From: Candidatus Neomicrothrix sp. UBA2983
GTDB lineage: Bacteria > Actinomycetota > Acidimicrobiia > Acidimicrobiales > MedAcidi-G1
NCBI GenBank assembly: GCA_002346745.1
Contig: DEAL01000041.1
Location: forward strand, 1-6,162
DNA length: 6,162 nucleotides
Direction of reading: 5' to 3'
This document shows, one piece after another, positions 6,079 through 6,162 of the stretch. The notes beneath the pieces are model-generated. The model searched no databases. It had not been told where the DNA came from and saw nothing but the letters and a program-made list of their open reading frames with translations. The translations under genes were made by a program, and so were the position numbers. Each line of letters begins with the position of its first letter. Within the stretch, counting starts at the first letter, position 1.

Positions 6079-6162
6079 GGAGAGGTGGCCGAGTCAGGTC
6101 GAAGGCGCTCCCCTGCTAAGGGAGTATGGGCCCAAAAGCTCATCGTGGGTTCGAATCCCACC
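6079..6162 (+). tRNA. tRNA-Ser, anticodon GCT (truncated by window edge)
   Basis: This is a class II tRNA decoding AGC and AGU. The 5' acceptor strand is GGAGAGG (6079-6085), followed by D arm GCC...GGC. The anticodon stem CTCCC/GGGAG (6108-6112, 6120-6124) encloses CTGCTAA, with anticodon GCT at 6115-6117. The variable arm is TGGGC/GCTCA with one G-T pair, and the T arm is GTGGG-TTCGAAT-CCCAC (6145-6161). Base 6162 is the first of the 3' acceptor strand. The remaining six acceptor bases and the discriminator lie beyond the window. The D loop is slightly long (GAGTCAGGTCGAA) but within normal variation. Confidence 0.96.

Overview
The window is a compact, very GC-rich (roughly 70% by eye) bacterial chromosomal segment with six protein genes and three tRNA genes. 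It has no mobile element, CRISPR array or obvious repeat. An actinobacterial source is likely, because of the GC content, GTG starts, an F420-type luciferase-like oxidoreductase resembling mycobacterial Rv3520c, and a probable leaderless gene with a TAnnnT -10 box. A lineage such as Acidimicrobiia is possible, but this is inference from gene style and not a taxonomic assignment.

Layout from left to right. A tRNA-Leu(CAG) on the plus strand (9-92) runs into a perfect 11-bp GC-rich hairpin (96-121). The same hairpin lies directly after the stop codon of a five-gene minus-strand run, so it may end transcription from both sides. Read in the direction of transcription, that run is: larB (4923-4180), larC (4183-2984, 4-bp overlap with larB), an MBL-fold hydrolase (2962-2201), an AcuI/YhdH-type acrylyl-CoA reductase-like protein (2165-1179), and an LLM-class F420-dependent oxidoreductase (1168-122). 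The gaps are -4, 21, 35 and 10 bases, so it is very likely one operon. pheA (prephenate dehydratase) is divergent from larB on the plus strand (4943-5890), with only 19 bp between the two start codons. After pheA come a minus-strand tRNA-Ser(TGA) (5927-6011) and a divergent plus-strand tRNA-Ser(GCT) that is cut by the right edge (6079 to window end).

Function. LarB and LarC carry out the first and last steps of nickel-pincer nucleotide (NPN) cofactor synthesis: LarB converts nicotinic acid adenine dinucleotide to a dicarboxylated mononucleotide, and LarC inserts nickel using CTP. The sulfur transferase LarE and an NPN-using LarA-type enzyme are not in the window. The three downstream genes are a metal-dependent hydrolase, an NADPH-type enoyl reductase and a probable F420 oxidoreductase. 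They suggest metabolism of small carboxylates or thioesters, but no defined pathway can be read from the sequence. pheA supplies phenylpyruvate for phenylalanine synthesis and probably only shares the promoter region.

The most notable points are the larBC pair without larE/larA in an unusual metabolic operon, the compressed larB/pheA divergent start region where a candidate -10 box overlaps the larB Shine-Dalgarno, and the divergent pair of serine tRNAs. Nothing here clearly amounts to an undescribed system.
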